A stretch of 64,000 nt of DNA, from NCBI RefSeq assembly GCF_014284125.1, contig NZ_JACOFX010000004.1, positions 287,865-351,864 on the forward strand, written 5' to 3'. Every line of letters begins with the position of its first letter. The first letter of the stretch is position 1. Shown here one piece after another: positions 36,475-44,391 of the stretch. The notes beneath the pieces were generated by a model that was not told the origin of the DNA, made no database searches, and was given only the letters and a program-made list of their open reading frames with translations. This stretch comes from Undibacterium umbellatum. GTDB taxonomy: Bacteria; Pseudomonadota; Gammaproteobacteria; Burkholderiales; Burkholderiaceae_D. The translations under genes and the position numbers were made by a program.

Positions 36475-36948
36475 ATGCCTTCTGCCATCTCGTCTTGCCC
36501 AATGAAAAAAACAAAACCAAAAGTGCTGGCACTCGACCTTGAAGGCACACTGATTTCAAACGCCATGAGCCAGATTCCGCGCCCTGGCCTGTTTGAATTC
36601 CTGGAGCGTTGCGCTGCACTTTTCCCATGGCTGGTCATGTTCACGACAGTCAAAGAAGAAAAATTCCGCCAGATTGCCCGGCTGCTAGTGGACGAATGCA
36701 AGACACCAACATGGTTTGCCAATATTGAATACATCAACTGGCAAGGTGAAACCAAGAATCTGGAATTTATACCGAATGCAATAGTGGAAGAAAGCATCCT
36801 GGTCGATGATTTTGAAATCTATGTGCATCCCGGCCAGGCTGCGCAATGGATGCCGATAGAATTTTTTGATTATCCTTATCCTGAGGATGACAAGGGTTTA
36901 TTCAAGATGTTGAACAAGCTTGAAGTCCGATTGACAAGCTCTGAATAA
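36475..36948 (+). CDS. HAD superfamily (NIF/FCP1-like) phosphatase-like protein
   Basis: 157 residues. HAD motif I is LALDLEGTLIS, motif II lies in WLVMFTTVKEE and motif III is ILVDDFEIY. The residue two after the nucleophile Asp is Glu instead of Asp, so catalysis may be altered. The short length without a large cap fits FCP1/NIF-like members that act on phosphoproteins, but the substrate is unknown. An in-frame ATG at 36502 could also be used. Confidence 0.7.
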   Translation: MPSAISSCPMKKTKPKVLALDLEGTLISNAMSQIPRPGLFEFLERCAALFPWLVMFTTVKEEKFRQIARLLVDECKTPTWFANIEYINWQGETKNLEFIPNAIVEESILVDDFEIYVHPGQAAQWMPIEFFDYPYPEDDKGLFKMLNKLEVRLTSSE

Positions 36949-36966
36949 TGTCTAATCAGCGTAGCT

Positions 36967-37647
36967 CTATTTATCATTCTTGCTGGCATTGCAGGGATCA
37001 GGCACTGCACTGGCCAGCTTGTACTTGAGGTAATAAAATCCTTCGTAGAGTACAGACTGGCTTTTTGAACGCCAGCTGACATAACGGCTGGTCGGTGTAG
37101 CAGCGGAGATAGCATGGATATGCAACTCATTCGCCATAGCCATCGCCCGCCTCATATGCAGTGGGTCACTGACGATCAGCACTTTTTGCAGTTTTTGTTC
37201 CTGCATGAGCTGGCAAGCCTGCACCAGGTTTTGCCAGGTATTCGTCGAGCTTTCTTCTATCAAAATCTGCGCGGCAGGAACGCCTTCAGCCATCGCGTAC
37301 TGACGGGCCGCGGCTGATTCTGACAGGCGATCACCGGCACTCAAGCCGCCGGTAAAGATCAGGTAAGACACCTGACCAGTTTTGTATAGCTGTATGCCGT
37401 GTTTGATACGCTCGGCAAATACTGGTGATGGCTTATCTTTCCAGACGGATGCTCCCAGCACTATCGCCGCATCTGCTTTGATCTTTCCAGGCTCTGCAAA
37501 TTTCTGGCTGAGCAGTGCAGGATAATAAGCGATGCTCAGCAAGACCTGGATATACGCAGCCAGCAAAAGCAGGACCAAGAATACAACAAGGCGCTTGGCG
37601 TTGATTGTGCTGAAGTAGCGACGCAGCGCAGGCAAACGGGATATCAC
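36967..37647 (-). CDS. YdcF/SanA family (DUF218) membrane protein
   Basis: 226 residues: one N-terminal membrane helix (LVVFLVLLLLAAYIQVLLSI), then the DUF218 domain with IVLGASVWKDKPSPVFAERI, LIFTGGLSAGDRLSESAAA and EESSTNTWQNLV. SanA/YdcF proteins face the periplasm and are linked to envelope integrity. The gene follows the next exported protein gene by 6 bp on the minus strand, suggesting a small operon. Confidence 0.85.
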   Translation of the reverse strand: MISRLPALRRYFSTINAKRLVVFLVLLLLAAYIQVLLSIAYYPALLSQKFAEPGKIKADAAIVLGASVWKDKPSPVFAERIKHGIQLYKTGQVSYLIFTGGLSAGDRLSESAAARQYAMAEGVPAAQILIEESSTNTWQNLVQACQLMQEQKLQKVLIVSDPLHMRRAMAMANELHIHAISAATPTSRYVSWRSKSQSVLYEGFYYLKYKLASAVPDPCNASKNDK

Positions 37648-37653
37648 TTAGGC

Positions 37654-38352
37654 TTACTGTTTTCTTAGCACGCGCCAGGGCTTGCTGGTTTTGGGGTCTA
37701 CCGGCACGCGTTTTTCATTGCTCGCATAATCATCTTCAAACACTGCCCAAGTTTCTCCACGCTGGAACAGATACCAGAATGGCAGTTTGCGGCCCTCTAC
37801 ACGCAAGGGAGTGCCGTACAAATCGAGTTCAGATAAATCCAGTGACAGACTGGCTTTGGATGGCTTGCCATTGATGCTAAGTCTGCCGTTCTGAAAACAC
37901 CATTGCTCTTTTTCTTCGCCGACAAAACAGCCTTGTATGATACGTGCCAGATACAAATCAGCTTCTTTTTGGGCAAGCCTGCCCAGGCGTTGATAAGGGC
38001 CTTGTTCTGTCCTGCGTTTGCCATCACCAAGCAACCAGATTTTGTCGCCTTGCAGACGCAGGCAATATGCTGTTTCGTCACCCTCATGCCAGGCCAGGTT
38101 TTGTTTGATTTGACCGTCTTTGATGGTTAGCGCCACTTGCTGGCCATCCGTCGCCGCCATCGCGCCAGTCCAGTTGCCATGTTTTTTCAGCAAATCAAGA
38201 AAAGAACTGCTGCTCCAGTAGCCTTCCTGTTTCTTAAGCCCGGCATCACCAGTGCAGAGCTTGTCTGATGCAGCCATGGCAATTGATGCACAGGACAACA
38301 GCAGAGCGATGCTGATTTTTTTGATGATGAAAGCCATGTTTGATTTTTTCAT
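37654..38352 (-). CDS. hypothetical exported protein
   Basis: 232 residues from the ATG at 38352, chosen because AAGG precedes it. Signal peptide KKISIALLLSCASIAMAASD. The mature part has repeated short beta segments (LALTIKDG-like VALTIKDGQIKQNLAWHEG; DKIWLLGDGKRRTE; EQWCFQNGRLSINGK) and two Cys pairs. No family recognised. It lies between the YdcF-like gene and another hypothetical, all on the minus strand with small gaps, so one transcript is likely. Confidence 0.65.
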   Translation of the reverse strand: MKKSNMAFIIKKISIALLLSCASIAMAASDKLCTGDAGLKKQEGYWSSSSFLDLLKKHGNWTGAMAATDGQQVALTIKDGQIKQNLAWHEGDETAYCLRLQGDKIWLLGDGKRRTEQGPYQRLGRLAQKEADLYLARIIQGCFVGEEKEQWCFQNGRLSINGKPSKASLSLDLSELDLYGTPLRVEGRKLPFWYLFQRGETWAVFEDDYASNEKRVPVDPKTSKPWRVLRKQ

Positions 38353-38362
38353 CTTGAAGACC

Positions 38363-38902
38363 TTATTCCATCGCATGCAAGTAGTCAATCCAGAGTTGAA
38401 AGTAGCGTTTCAATTCTGCTTTGCGTATGTGAGTATCGGCATGATGGATTAAAAAATCTGCCTGGTTTTGCAATTTGTCAGCCAGCAGCATTTTTCTGAC
38501 CTCTGGCAATATCCATCCCACATACAAGTGCAGATCAGCGATTTCCCAGGTATCTGTATGTGGCTTGCACAAATAGGCATTGGCAGCACGTCGGTATTCC
38601 ATGACCAGCAAGATCACCTCTGGCGAAAAAGCTGATACCAGGGGTGCGTATGTCGCTAGTTCCTGATCTGCCTGAAACAGTGGGTGCAGACAAAAAGCCT
38701 TTAAGGCGTTGAGGCTGGCATCCAGAGTTATCATGATTTCCAGGCCATCATCGATATGCTTCATCAGCAATTCCTGGCTGCGTGCGGCCTGGCGCGCTCC
38801 GTAGACTTTGCTGATTTCCTGGTATTCCCTGGTTTCTGTGATTGCGTGTTTTAACACTATACTTGCCTGAAATTTTCCATGTTTAGCTTCTCCAACATAC
38901 AC
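38363..38902 (-). CDS. hypothetical helical protein
   Basis: 179 residues, mostly alpha-helical, cytoplasmic (no signal, no membrane helix). DGLEIMITLDASLNALKAFC and RAANAYLCKPHTDTWEIADL are notable stretches; two His and several Asp residues near the end (FLIHHADTHIRKAEL) could bind metal but no known HD motif is convincing. Family not recognised. Ends 10 bp before the start of the exported protein gene. Confidence 0.6.
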   Translation of the reverse strand: MYVGEAKHGKFQASIVLKHAITETREYQEISKVYGARQAARSQELLMKHIDDGLEIMITLDASLNALKAFCLHPLFQADQELATYAPLVSAFSPEVILLVMEYRRAANAYLCKPHTDTWEIADLHLYVGWILPEVRKMLLADKLQNQADFLIHHADTHIRKAELKRYFQLWIDYLHAME

Positions 38903-38980
38903 GAGCTTATGCAGTAGATTTTAACAGAACAGCAAAGTCAAATCGCCTGATCTTGACCTTGCTGCCAGATTGCGATCTGT

Positions 38981-40255
38981 TTAGTTTGTCTTCTTTGCCA
39001 GGTTGACCGTCATCTTGATATCAAAGTCCAGTTGCTTATCCGGCGTTTCTTTTTGCAATGTGGCTGTTTGATTCAAGCCTGTGATGAGTTTGGGTTCTGC
39101 CACCAGCGCCCCATCTTTCTCGACTTTCATGGCGATGACGACGGCATCTTTGTACTTGTCTGCCGGTGCTGGCAGCAAGGTGAAACTGATTTCCCATTTG
39201 GCTTGCTGTTTTTTTGATGTCAGACCTATCGTGGCTTGCTTGCCCTGCTCGACCATGACGGTAGGTGAAAGAGTTTCGCCGCCTACGCTGATATCGGTAT
39301 TGACGAGATAGCTATCGACACCAGCTTTAATGGCTTCCTGTTTCTGCGCAGCTTGAGTAAGCACCACACTGCTTGGCGTAACTGCCCAGGCACTATAGGC
39401 GCTGGCAGCGCACAAACCGCTCAGCATGAGATAGGAGACACTACGTTTAAACAGACCAGGTTTTGAATGTTGCAATTGCATGATTCTCTCCTTTAAGGGA
39501 TGACGGGACGGCCAATGACAGGCCAGGGCGCTGGGGGTGATACTGAGCTGGGTTTTGAGCATGGCTTCGGCATAGGTACGCCTGGCTTGTGGGTCTTGTG
39601 TTATCACAAGCGCGTCACAGGCCAGTTCCTGATCGAGTCGAAAACACCTTGCCGCAATAAACATCAAGGGGTTAAACCAGAACAGGCATTGCATCAATGC
39701 GCACACGGTATTGGCAATGACATCTCCACGACCTTGATGCACCAGTTCATGACGGATGATAAGTGCCTGTTCTGCTGCGCTATAACGCTCAAAAAAATCT
39801 GCTGGCACGATGATTTTTGGCTTGAAAAATCCTGTCAGCGCGGGGCCAATGTCATTATCACTGGTAAGGTAGAAGCCCTCGCATTTGATCAATGTTCCCA
39901 TACGGCGCAAGAAACGCTGGTGCTGCATTCCAAACAGCACCAACATGCCAAGTCCACCTATAATCCAGGCGCTGACAAGCATAGTTGGCCAGATACTGGC
40001 TGGTGCAATGTCTAGCAGAGCCATGCTGGAAATGACCTGGTCAGCAGGAGCGCCATGCGCTGTGGGCATGTCCAGATATTGGCGATGCGGGAAGAGCATG
40101 GCAATCAAACTCAATGGCAAAATTCCCCATAGCTGATAGGCGATACTGGCACCAGCTAGCCTTCGCAATCCTTGCCGGACAAGCAGGATGAAGACAATCA
40201 ATACACTGGTGACCAGGCAAGCCAGCAATGCGGGCTGCAATAAACTATTCATCAT
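38981..40255 (-). CDS. BlaR1/MecR1-like M56 membrane metallopeptidase
   Basis: 424 residues from the ATG at 40255, which has AAGGAG seven bases ahead. Four membrane helices surround the zinc motif HELVH (HExxH) with a downstream Glu in RLDQELACD, the M56 pattern. After helix four (SVSYLMLSGLCAASAYSAWA) a ~130-residue periplasmic domain is unrelated to penicillin-binding sensors, so the signal is probably not a beta-lactam. It overlaps the BlaI-like gene and is expected to cleave that repressor on induction. Confidence 0.85.
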   Translation of the reverse strand: MMNSLLQPALLACLVTSVLIVFILLVRQGLRRLAGASIAYQLWGILPLSLIAMLFPHRQYLDMPTAHGAPADQVISSMALLDIAPASIWPTMLVSAWIIGGLGMLVLFGMQHQRFLRRMGTLIKCEGFYLTSDNDIGPALTGFFKPKIIVPADFFERYSAAEQALIIRHELVHQGRGDVIANTVCALMQCLFWFNPLMFIAARCFRLDQELACDALVITQDPQARRTYAEAMLKTQLSITPSALACHWPSRHPLKERIMQLQHSKPGLFKRSVSYLMLSGLCAASAYSAWAVTPSSVVLTQAAQKQEAIKAGVDSYLVNTDISVGGETLSPTVMVEQGKQATIGLTSKKQQAKWEISFTLLPAPADKYKDAVVIAMKVEKDGALVAEPKLITGLNQTATLQKETPDKQLDFDIKMTVNLAKKTN

Positions 40256-40622
40256 CACCCAGCTCCTTGATCAGACGTTTGAGTTCGGCGATATCCTGTT
40301 TGGATAATTTTTTTTGTTCGCTAAAGTGGGCAACCAAAGGCGCAATGCGGCCATTGAACATACGGTCCAAAAACCCCTTGCTCTCGGACATCAGCCATTG
40401 CTCGCGCTTCAATACAGGTGAATACAGAAAGCGCCTGCCGTCTTTTTCCGCCTTGATCGCACCTTTCTTCAGCAAACGGTTCAGCAGCGTCTTGACGGTG
40501 GTTTCCTGCCAGTCTTGCTGTTGCACGAGAATGGCACTGACCTCTTCGGCCGCCAGGGGATGGCGTTGCCACAGGGTTTCCATGACCAGCGATTCTGCTT
40601 CGCTGATGGCGATGTTTTTCAT
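40245..40622 (-). CDS. BlaI/MecI/CopY family repressor
   Basis: 125 residues from the ATG at 40622 behind GGAG. Winged-helix start ISEAESLVMETLWQRHPLAA, then EEVSAILVQQQDWQETTVKT and LLNRLLKKGAIKAEKDGRRF, the BlaI pattern including the N-x-L cleavage zone. Two perfect BlaI-type operators lie just upstream. No beta-lactamase gene is in the window, so the regulon is elsewhere or limited to this operon. Confidence 0.9.
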   Translation of the reverse strand: MKNIAISEAESLVMETLWQRHPLAAEEVSAILVQQQDWQETTVKTLLNRLLKKGAIKAEKDGRRFLYSPVLKREQWLMSESKGFLDRMFNGRIAPLVAHFSEQKKLSKQDIAELKRLIKELGDDE

Positions 40623-40646
40623 TATTGTCTCCGGCAATATTGATCA

Positions 40647-40686
40647 ATTACAGATGTAATCGATAATTGATGATTACACGTGTAAT
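40647..40686 (-). promoter_or_regulatory. two BlaI-type operators
   Basis: ATTACA-GA-TGTAAT (40647-40660) and ATTACA-CG-TGTAAT (40673-40686) are perfect 14-bp palindromes of the TACAnnTGTA type bound by BlaI/MecI/CopY repressors, with centres 26 bp apart. On the minus strand a TTGACT (complement of 40692-40697) lies just upstream as a possible -35, so the operators cover the promoter of the repressor-peptidase pair. Confidence 0.88.
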
Positions 40687-40798
40687 TATTCAAGTCAACA
40701 AACAAATGCTTCTCCGTAAAAACTTTGCTTGCATGCGCAGGTCAAGGATTGCATAATTGGCCTTACCAATTTATAACTGGTCAACCAATAAGGATGTT

Positions 40799-42452
40799 AT
40801 GCAATACTGCAAAAAGAGTCTGCCATGCAAGTCCTGGCTGCCCAAGGTCATACTGCTACTCGCCTTTCTGAGTGGGCAAAGCTTTGCTGCCGACAATGAT
40901 GCAGGTAAGGCGCGCTATCAAAACCCTGTCATCCATGCCGACTATTCTGACCCTGATGTGATACGCGTAGCCGACCGCTATTACATGACTTCATCGAGCT
41001 TCAATAGCGCTCCTGGCCTGCCTTTGCTGGAATCGGCAGATATGGTGCACTGGCAACTGGTTGGGCACGCCCTGCCCCAGCAACTACCGTTGGCAGACTT
41101 TGTACAACCACAGCATGGCAAGGGAGTGTGGGCGCCTTGTCTGCGCTATCACAATAATCGCTTCTGGATTTTTTATCCTGACCCGGACCAGGGTATTTAT
41201 GTGATGACAGCGGAAAAATTCCGTGGCCCCTGGAGCACTCCTCATCTGCTGCTGGCGGGCAAGGGCATCATTGATCCTGCCCCCTTGTGGGATGACGATG
41301 GCCAGGCTTATCTTGTCCACGCCTGGGCCAAAAGCCGTGCTGGTTTCAATAATGTGCTGAGTCTGCGTCGCATGAACAACGAGGCGACCAGGATACTGGA
41401 TAGCGCAGGCCAGATCATCGTCGACGGCAATAAACTGCCCAACTACAAAACCCTGGAAGGACCCAAGCTACATAAGCATCAAGGCTATTACTATATATTC
41501 GCCCCTGCTGGTGGTGTAGAAGAAGGCTGGCAATCAGTCTTTCGCTCGCGTCATATCGCGGGGCCATATGAAGACAGAATAGTCATGACACAAGGCGCGT
41601 CGACCACCAACGGCCCGCACCAGGGTGCCTGGGTACAAACGCCGCAAGGCACTGACTGGTTTTATCACTTCCAGGACAAGCGCGCCTATGGCCGCATCGT
41701 CCACTTGCAACCGATGCACTGGAAAGATGGCTGGCCGGTCATAGGAACTGACATCAACAATACCGGCAAGGGTGAGCCTGTACTCAGCCACGCCATGCCG
41801 CTGGCGGGGAATTTTCCTGTCACAGAACCAGCTACCACAGATGAGTTCGACCAGCAGCAACTGGGTCTGCAATGGCAGTGGAATGCCAACTGGAAAGCCA
41901 CCTGGTTTTCACTGACAGACAGACAGACCGGATCATTTGCGCCTGTATACACAATATGACACCAGCTTTATTGCTGAAAAAAATTTGGTAAATGTACCCG
42001 CATTGTTGCTGCAAAAACTGCCAGCAGAGCAATTTACGGTAGATGTCAAACTGGACGTGAACCATCTCAACAATGATGGTAGTAGCGGCCTCATCCTGTA
42101 TGGCCTCAACTATGCATGGCTAGGGGTGCAGCAAGCGCAGGGGCGCGAGCTATTGTTAACTACCTGCATCAAGACAGCGGTGGCTGCTGCCCCATGCACA
42201 GAAACTATTCAGGCCAGCCTGCCCTGGCGTAGCAACATCGCCTACTTGCGCATGCAGGTACAGGCTGGCGGAAAGACCCGCTTCTACTACAGCTCTGACC
42301 AGCAGCAATATTCAGCGATAGGCATGGCATTCACCGCCAGCATGGGGCGCTGGGTAGGTGCGCAGATGGGCCTGTTCAGCATCAGCAACGACACAACTGC
42401 ATCGGCGAACAACTTTGTGGATTTCGATTACTTCAGGGTCACAAAAAATTAA
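40799..42452 (+). pseudogene. GH43 beta-xylosidase/arabinosidase-like gene with a +1 frameshift
   Basis: Start ATG at 40799 behind AAGGA; signal peptide WLPKVILLLAFLSGQSFAA. The five-blade propeller has all three GH43 acids: base Asp in HADYSDPDVIRV, Asp in IIDPAPLWDDDGQAYLVHAW and acid Glu in LEGPKLHKHQGYYY. The first frame stops at 41959, in the linker to the C-terminal beta-sandwich. Removing one T from the TTT at 41936-41938 restores RQTGS-LRLYTQYDTSFIAE and the rest of the GH43_C2-type domain to 42452. Either a real mutation or a sequencing error; the catalytic domain is complete in frame one. Confidence 0.85.
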
Positions 42453-43084
42453 TCCTTGCCCACCAGTGCATTGATAAAGCTGCTAGCAGCCTGCATGACT
42501 TGCTGGGCCGACCAGCCTGGTTGATACAGACTGGCACCCAGTCCAAAACCATTCGCGCCCGCCTTCAAATACGCTTGCATGCCTGCCGGTTTGACGCCAC
42601 CCACTGGCAGGCACAGGCTATCGGCAGGCAAGACCGTACGCCAGACTTTTAACACCGTAGGTGGCACCGACTCTGCGGGGAACAACTTAAGCCCATCCGC
42701 CCCCGCATGCAGTGCTGCAAAGGCTTCACTGATGGTCGCTACTCCCGGCAGGCTGTACATGCCACGCTGGCTGGCCGCTGTGATCAGGGCAACATCCGTA
42801 TGCGGCATGACAATCAAACCGCCCCCCACATCCTGCACCTGCCCCACCTGCTCCAGCCGCAATACCGTCCCCGCTCCCAGCAAACAATCCTCAGGCAAAG
42901 CCCTGGCCAGCACACCTATGCTGCGCAAGGCATCGGGCGAATTCAGGGGTATCTCCATACAGCGAAAACCTTGCTCGTACAGACCCAGGGCAATTTCTTC
43001 GCATTCATGGGTCTGGATGCCGCGCAGGATCGCGACCAGGGGGATGGAATTAAGGTAGGTGGAAAAATTGGTGGATGGGGACAT
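42449..43084 (-). CDS. dgoA: 2-keto-3-deoxy-6-phosphogalactonate (KDPG-type) aldolase
   Basis: 211 residues from the ATG at 43084 (MSPSTNFSTYLNSIPLVAIL); the longer open frame upstream is only repeat DNA. Class I aldolase features: Glu in RGIQTHECEEIA, LLGAGTVL, and the Schiff-base Lys in GADGLKLFPAES, with PVGGVKPAGM as phosphate site. LYQPG near the end and the short length fit DgoA/KdgA aldolases that cut KDPGal or KDPG to pyruvate and glyceraldehyde-3-phosphate. It would complete the route begun by the dgoK-like kinase. Its stop overlaps the GH43 stop by 4 bp, converging. Confidence 0.88.
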   Translation of the reverse strand: MSPSTNFSTYLNSIPLVAILRGIQTHECEEIALGLYEQGFRCMEIPLNSPDALRSIGVLARALPEDCLLGAGTVLRLEQVGQVQDVGGGLIVMPHTDVALITAASQRGMYSLPGVATISEAFAALHAGADGLKLFPAESVPPTVLKVWRTVLPADSLCLPVGGVKPAGMQAYLKAGANGFGLGASLYQPGWSAQQVMQAASSFINALVGKD

Positions 43085-43170
43085 GGTGAAATTTTTTCGT
43101 GAAGTATTTGACAGTGCTTTGGTAAGTATATTGCTGTAACGTTCGAGTAGCCGGATTTTGAATTTGGGGA

Positions 43171-43491
<321 letters not shown>

Positions 43492-43571
43492 TAGCAAATA
43501 TCGTGTGCAAGTCAATAAAAACCAAACTTAAAAATATCGTTTCTTTTTTTATGCGTTGATCGAAGGCTGAA

Positions 43572-43603
43572 TGTTGGGCTGGTAAAGCGCAGCCCAACCT
43601 ACA
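43572..43603. repeat. single GTTGGGC..GCCCAAC palindrome
   Basis: TGTTGGGCTGGTAAAGCGCA followed by GCCCAACCTAC. Same family as the inverted pair at 28202-28318. Confidence 0.7.
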
Positions 43604-43631
43604 TTTATTTCAATGCGTCAGTCGCATGCCA

Positions 43632-43870
43632 TTACTTAAACTGATAATTCAACGACAGCTTCACTATCCTCCCCAAAAAATTATCTTAATAATTTACCCC
43701 ATAATTCCCGCGCGGATCATATTCATGCTTATGGTTGACTGGTTGATACAACTGCCTATCATGCCACCCACCTGACCAAAGGTGTAGACCGGCAATTTGC
43801 TGCACAAGCCCGGATTGGCGGCACAGACTGCGGCAGCCTGGTCCTGATAGGCCATGTGCCAGCCAAATTA
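43632..43870 (-). pseudogene. remnant of a TonB-dependent receptor C-terminus
   Basis: Reading from about 43725 down to the stop at 43632-43634 gives HEYDPRGNYGVNY, then an in-frame TAA, then DNFLGRIVKLSLNYQFK and stop. This resembles the last strands of TonB-dependent receptors, which end in an aromatic-rich LxYQF motif. Upstream, another frame gives CAANPGLCSKLPVYTF, like an extracellular loop. With an internal stop and a frame change it cannot make protein. Confidence 0.5.
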
Positions 43871-44196
43871 AGTGTGTCATGACTGTCTCACGCATTTTCA
43901 TTTTTCTGTCTTTCATGTTCCTGGTCTCTGCTTGGCTGACATATCTGGAATCTGAATATGTTTTCTAATCAAAATCACTCAGGTGTCTGGCAAACTCTTG
44001 TGGAGCAATGCACACATGATTCGACATGAAAAAGTCTAAGTCGTCTGTGAATGTCACGCCATCGACATATTTTCAACTTCACGTTTAGCTAAATTTGATG
44101 GTGATGAAAGACCTTATTTGTAACGGAGTGAATAAAGCAGGCAAGTACACAAGGGATGCTTTTTGAACTACGGTAAAATCCAGGCCTTTGATGCTT
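43871..44196. other. non-coding spacer
   Basis: Holds no supported gene. AT-rich stretch around 43950-44130 may contain the promoter for the TonB receptor, though the MITE-like palindrome lies between. Confidence 0.4.
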
Positions 44197-44359
44197 TAGT
44201 GGACTTTCACAGTGAAAATCGGAGTGCCTGCCATGTGCGCGGCGATCATGGCAGCGTTGCAAATGCTCGCGATAGCCCCGCTATCGCTGTGCTTTGCTCC
44301 TTGCCCTGATTCGCCGGGCACATGTCCTTCACTCTCGATTTCACTGTGACAGTCCACTA
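44197..44359. mobile_element. 163-bp MITE-like full-length palindrome
   Basis: Ends TAGTGGACTTTCACAGTGAA and, inverted, TTCACTGTGACAGTCCACTA pair over about 24 bp. Pairing continues inward: CATGTGCGCGGCGA against TCGCCGGGCACATG, and GCGATAGC-CCC-GCTATCGC at the centre. Both ends finish in TA, as in the other MITE-like element. It is 33 bp upstream of the TonB receptor start, so its hairpin would be in the leader mRNA. Confidence 0.78.
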
Positions 44360-44391
44360 GCCGTCGCCAAGCAGCCCACTTAAGTAAAATC

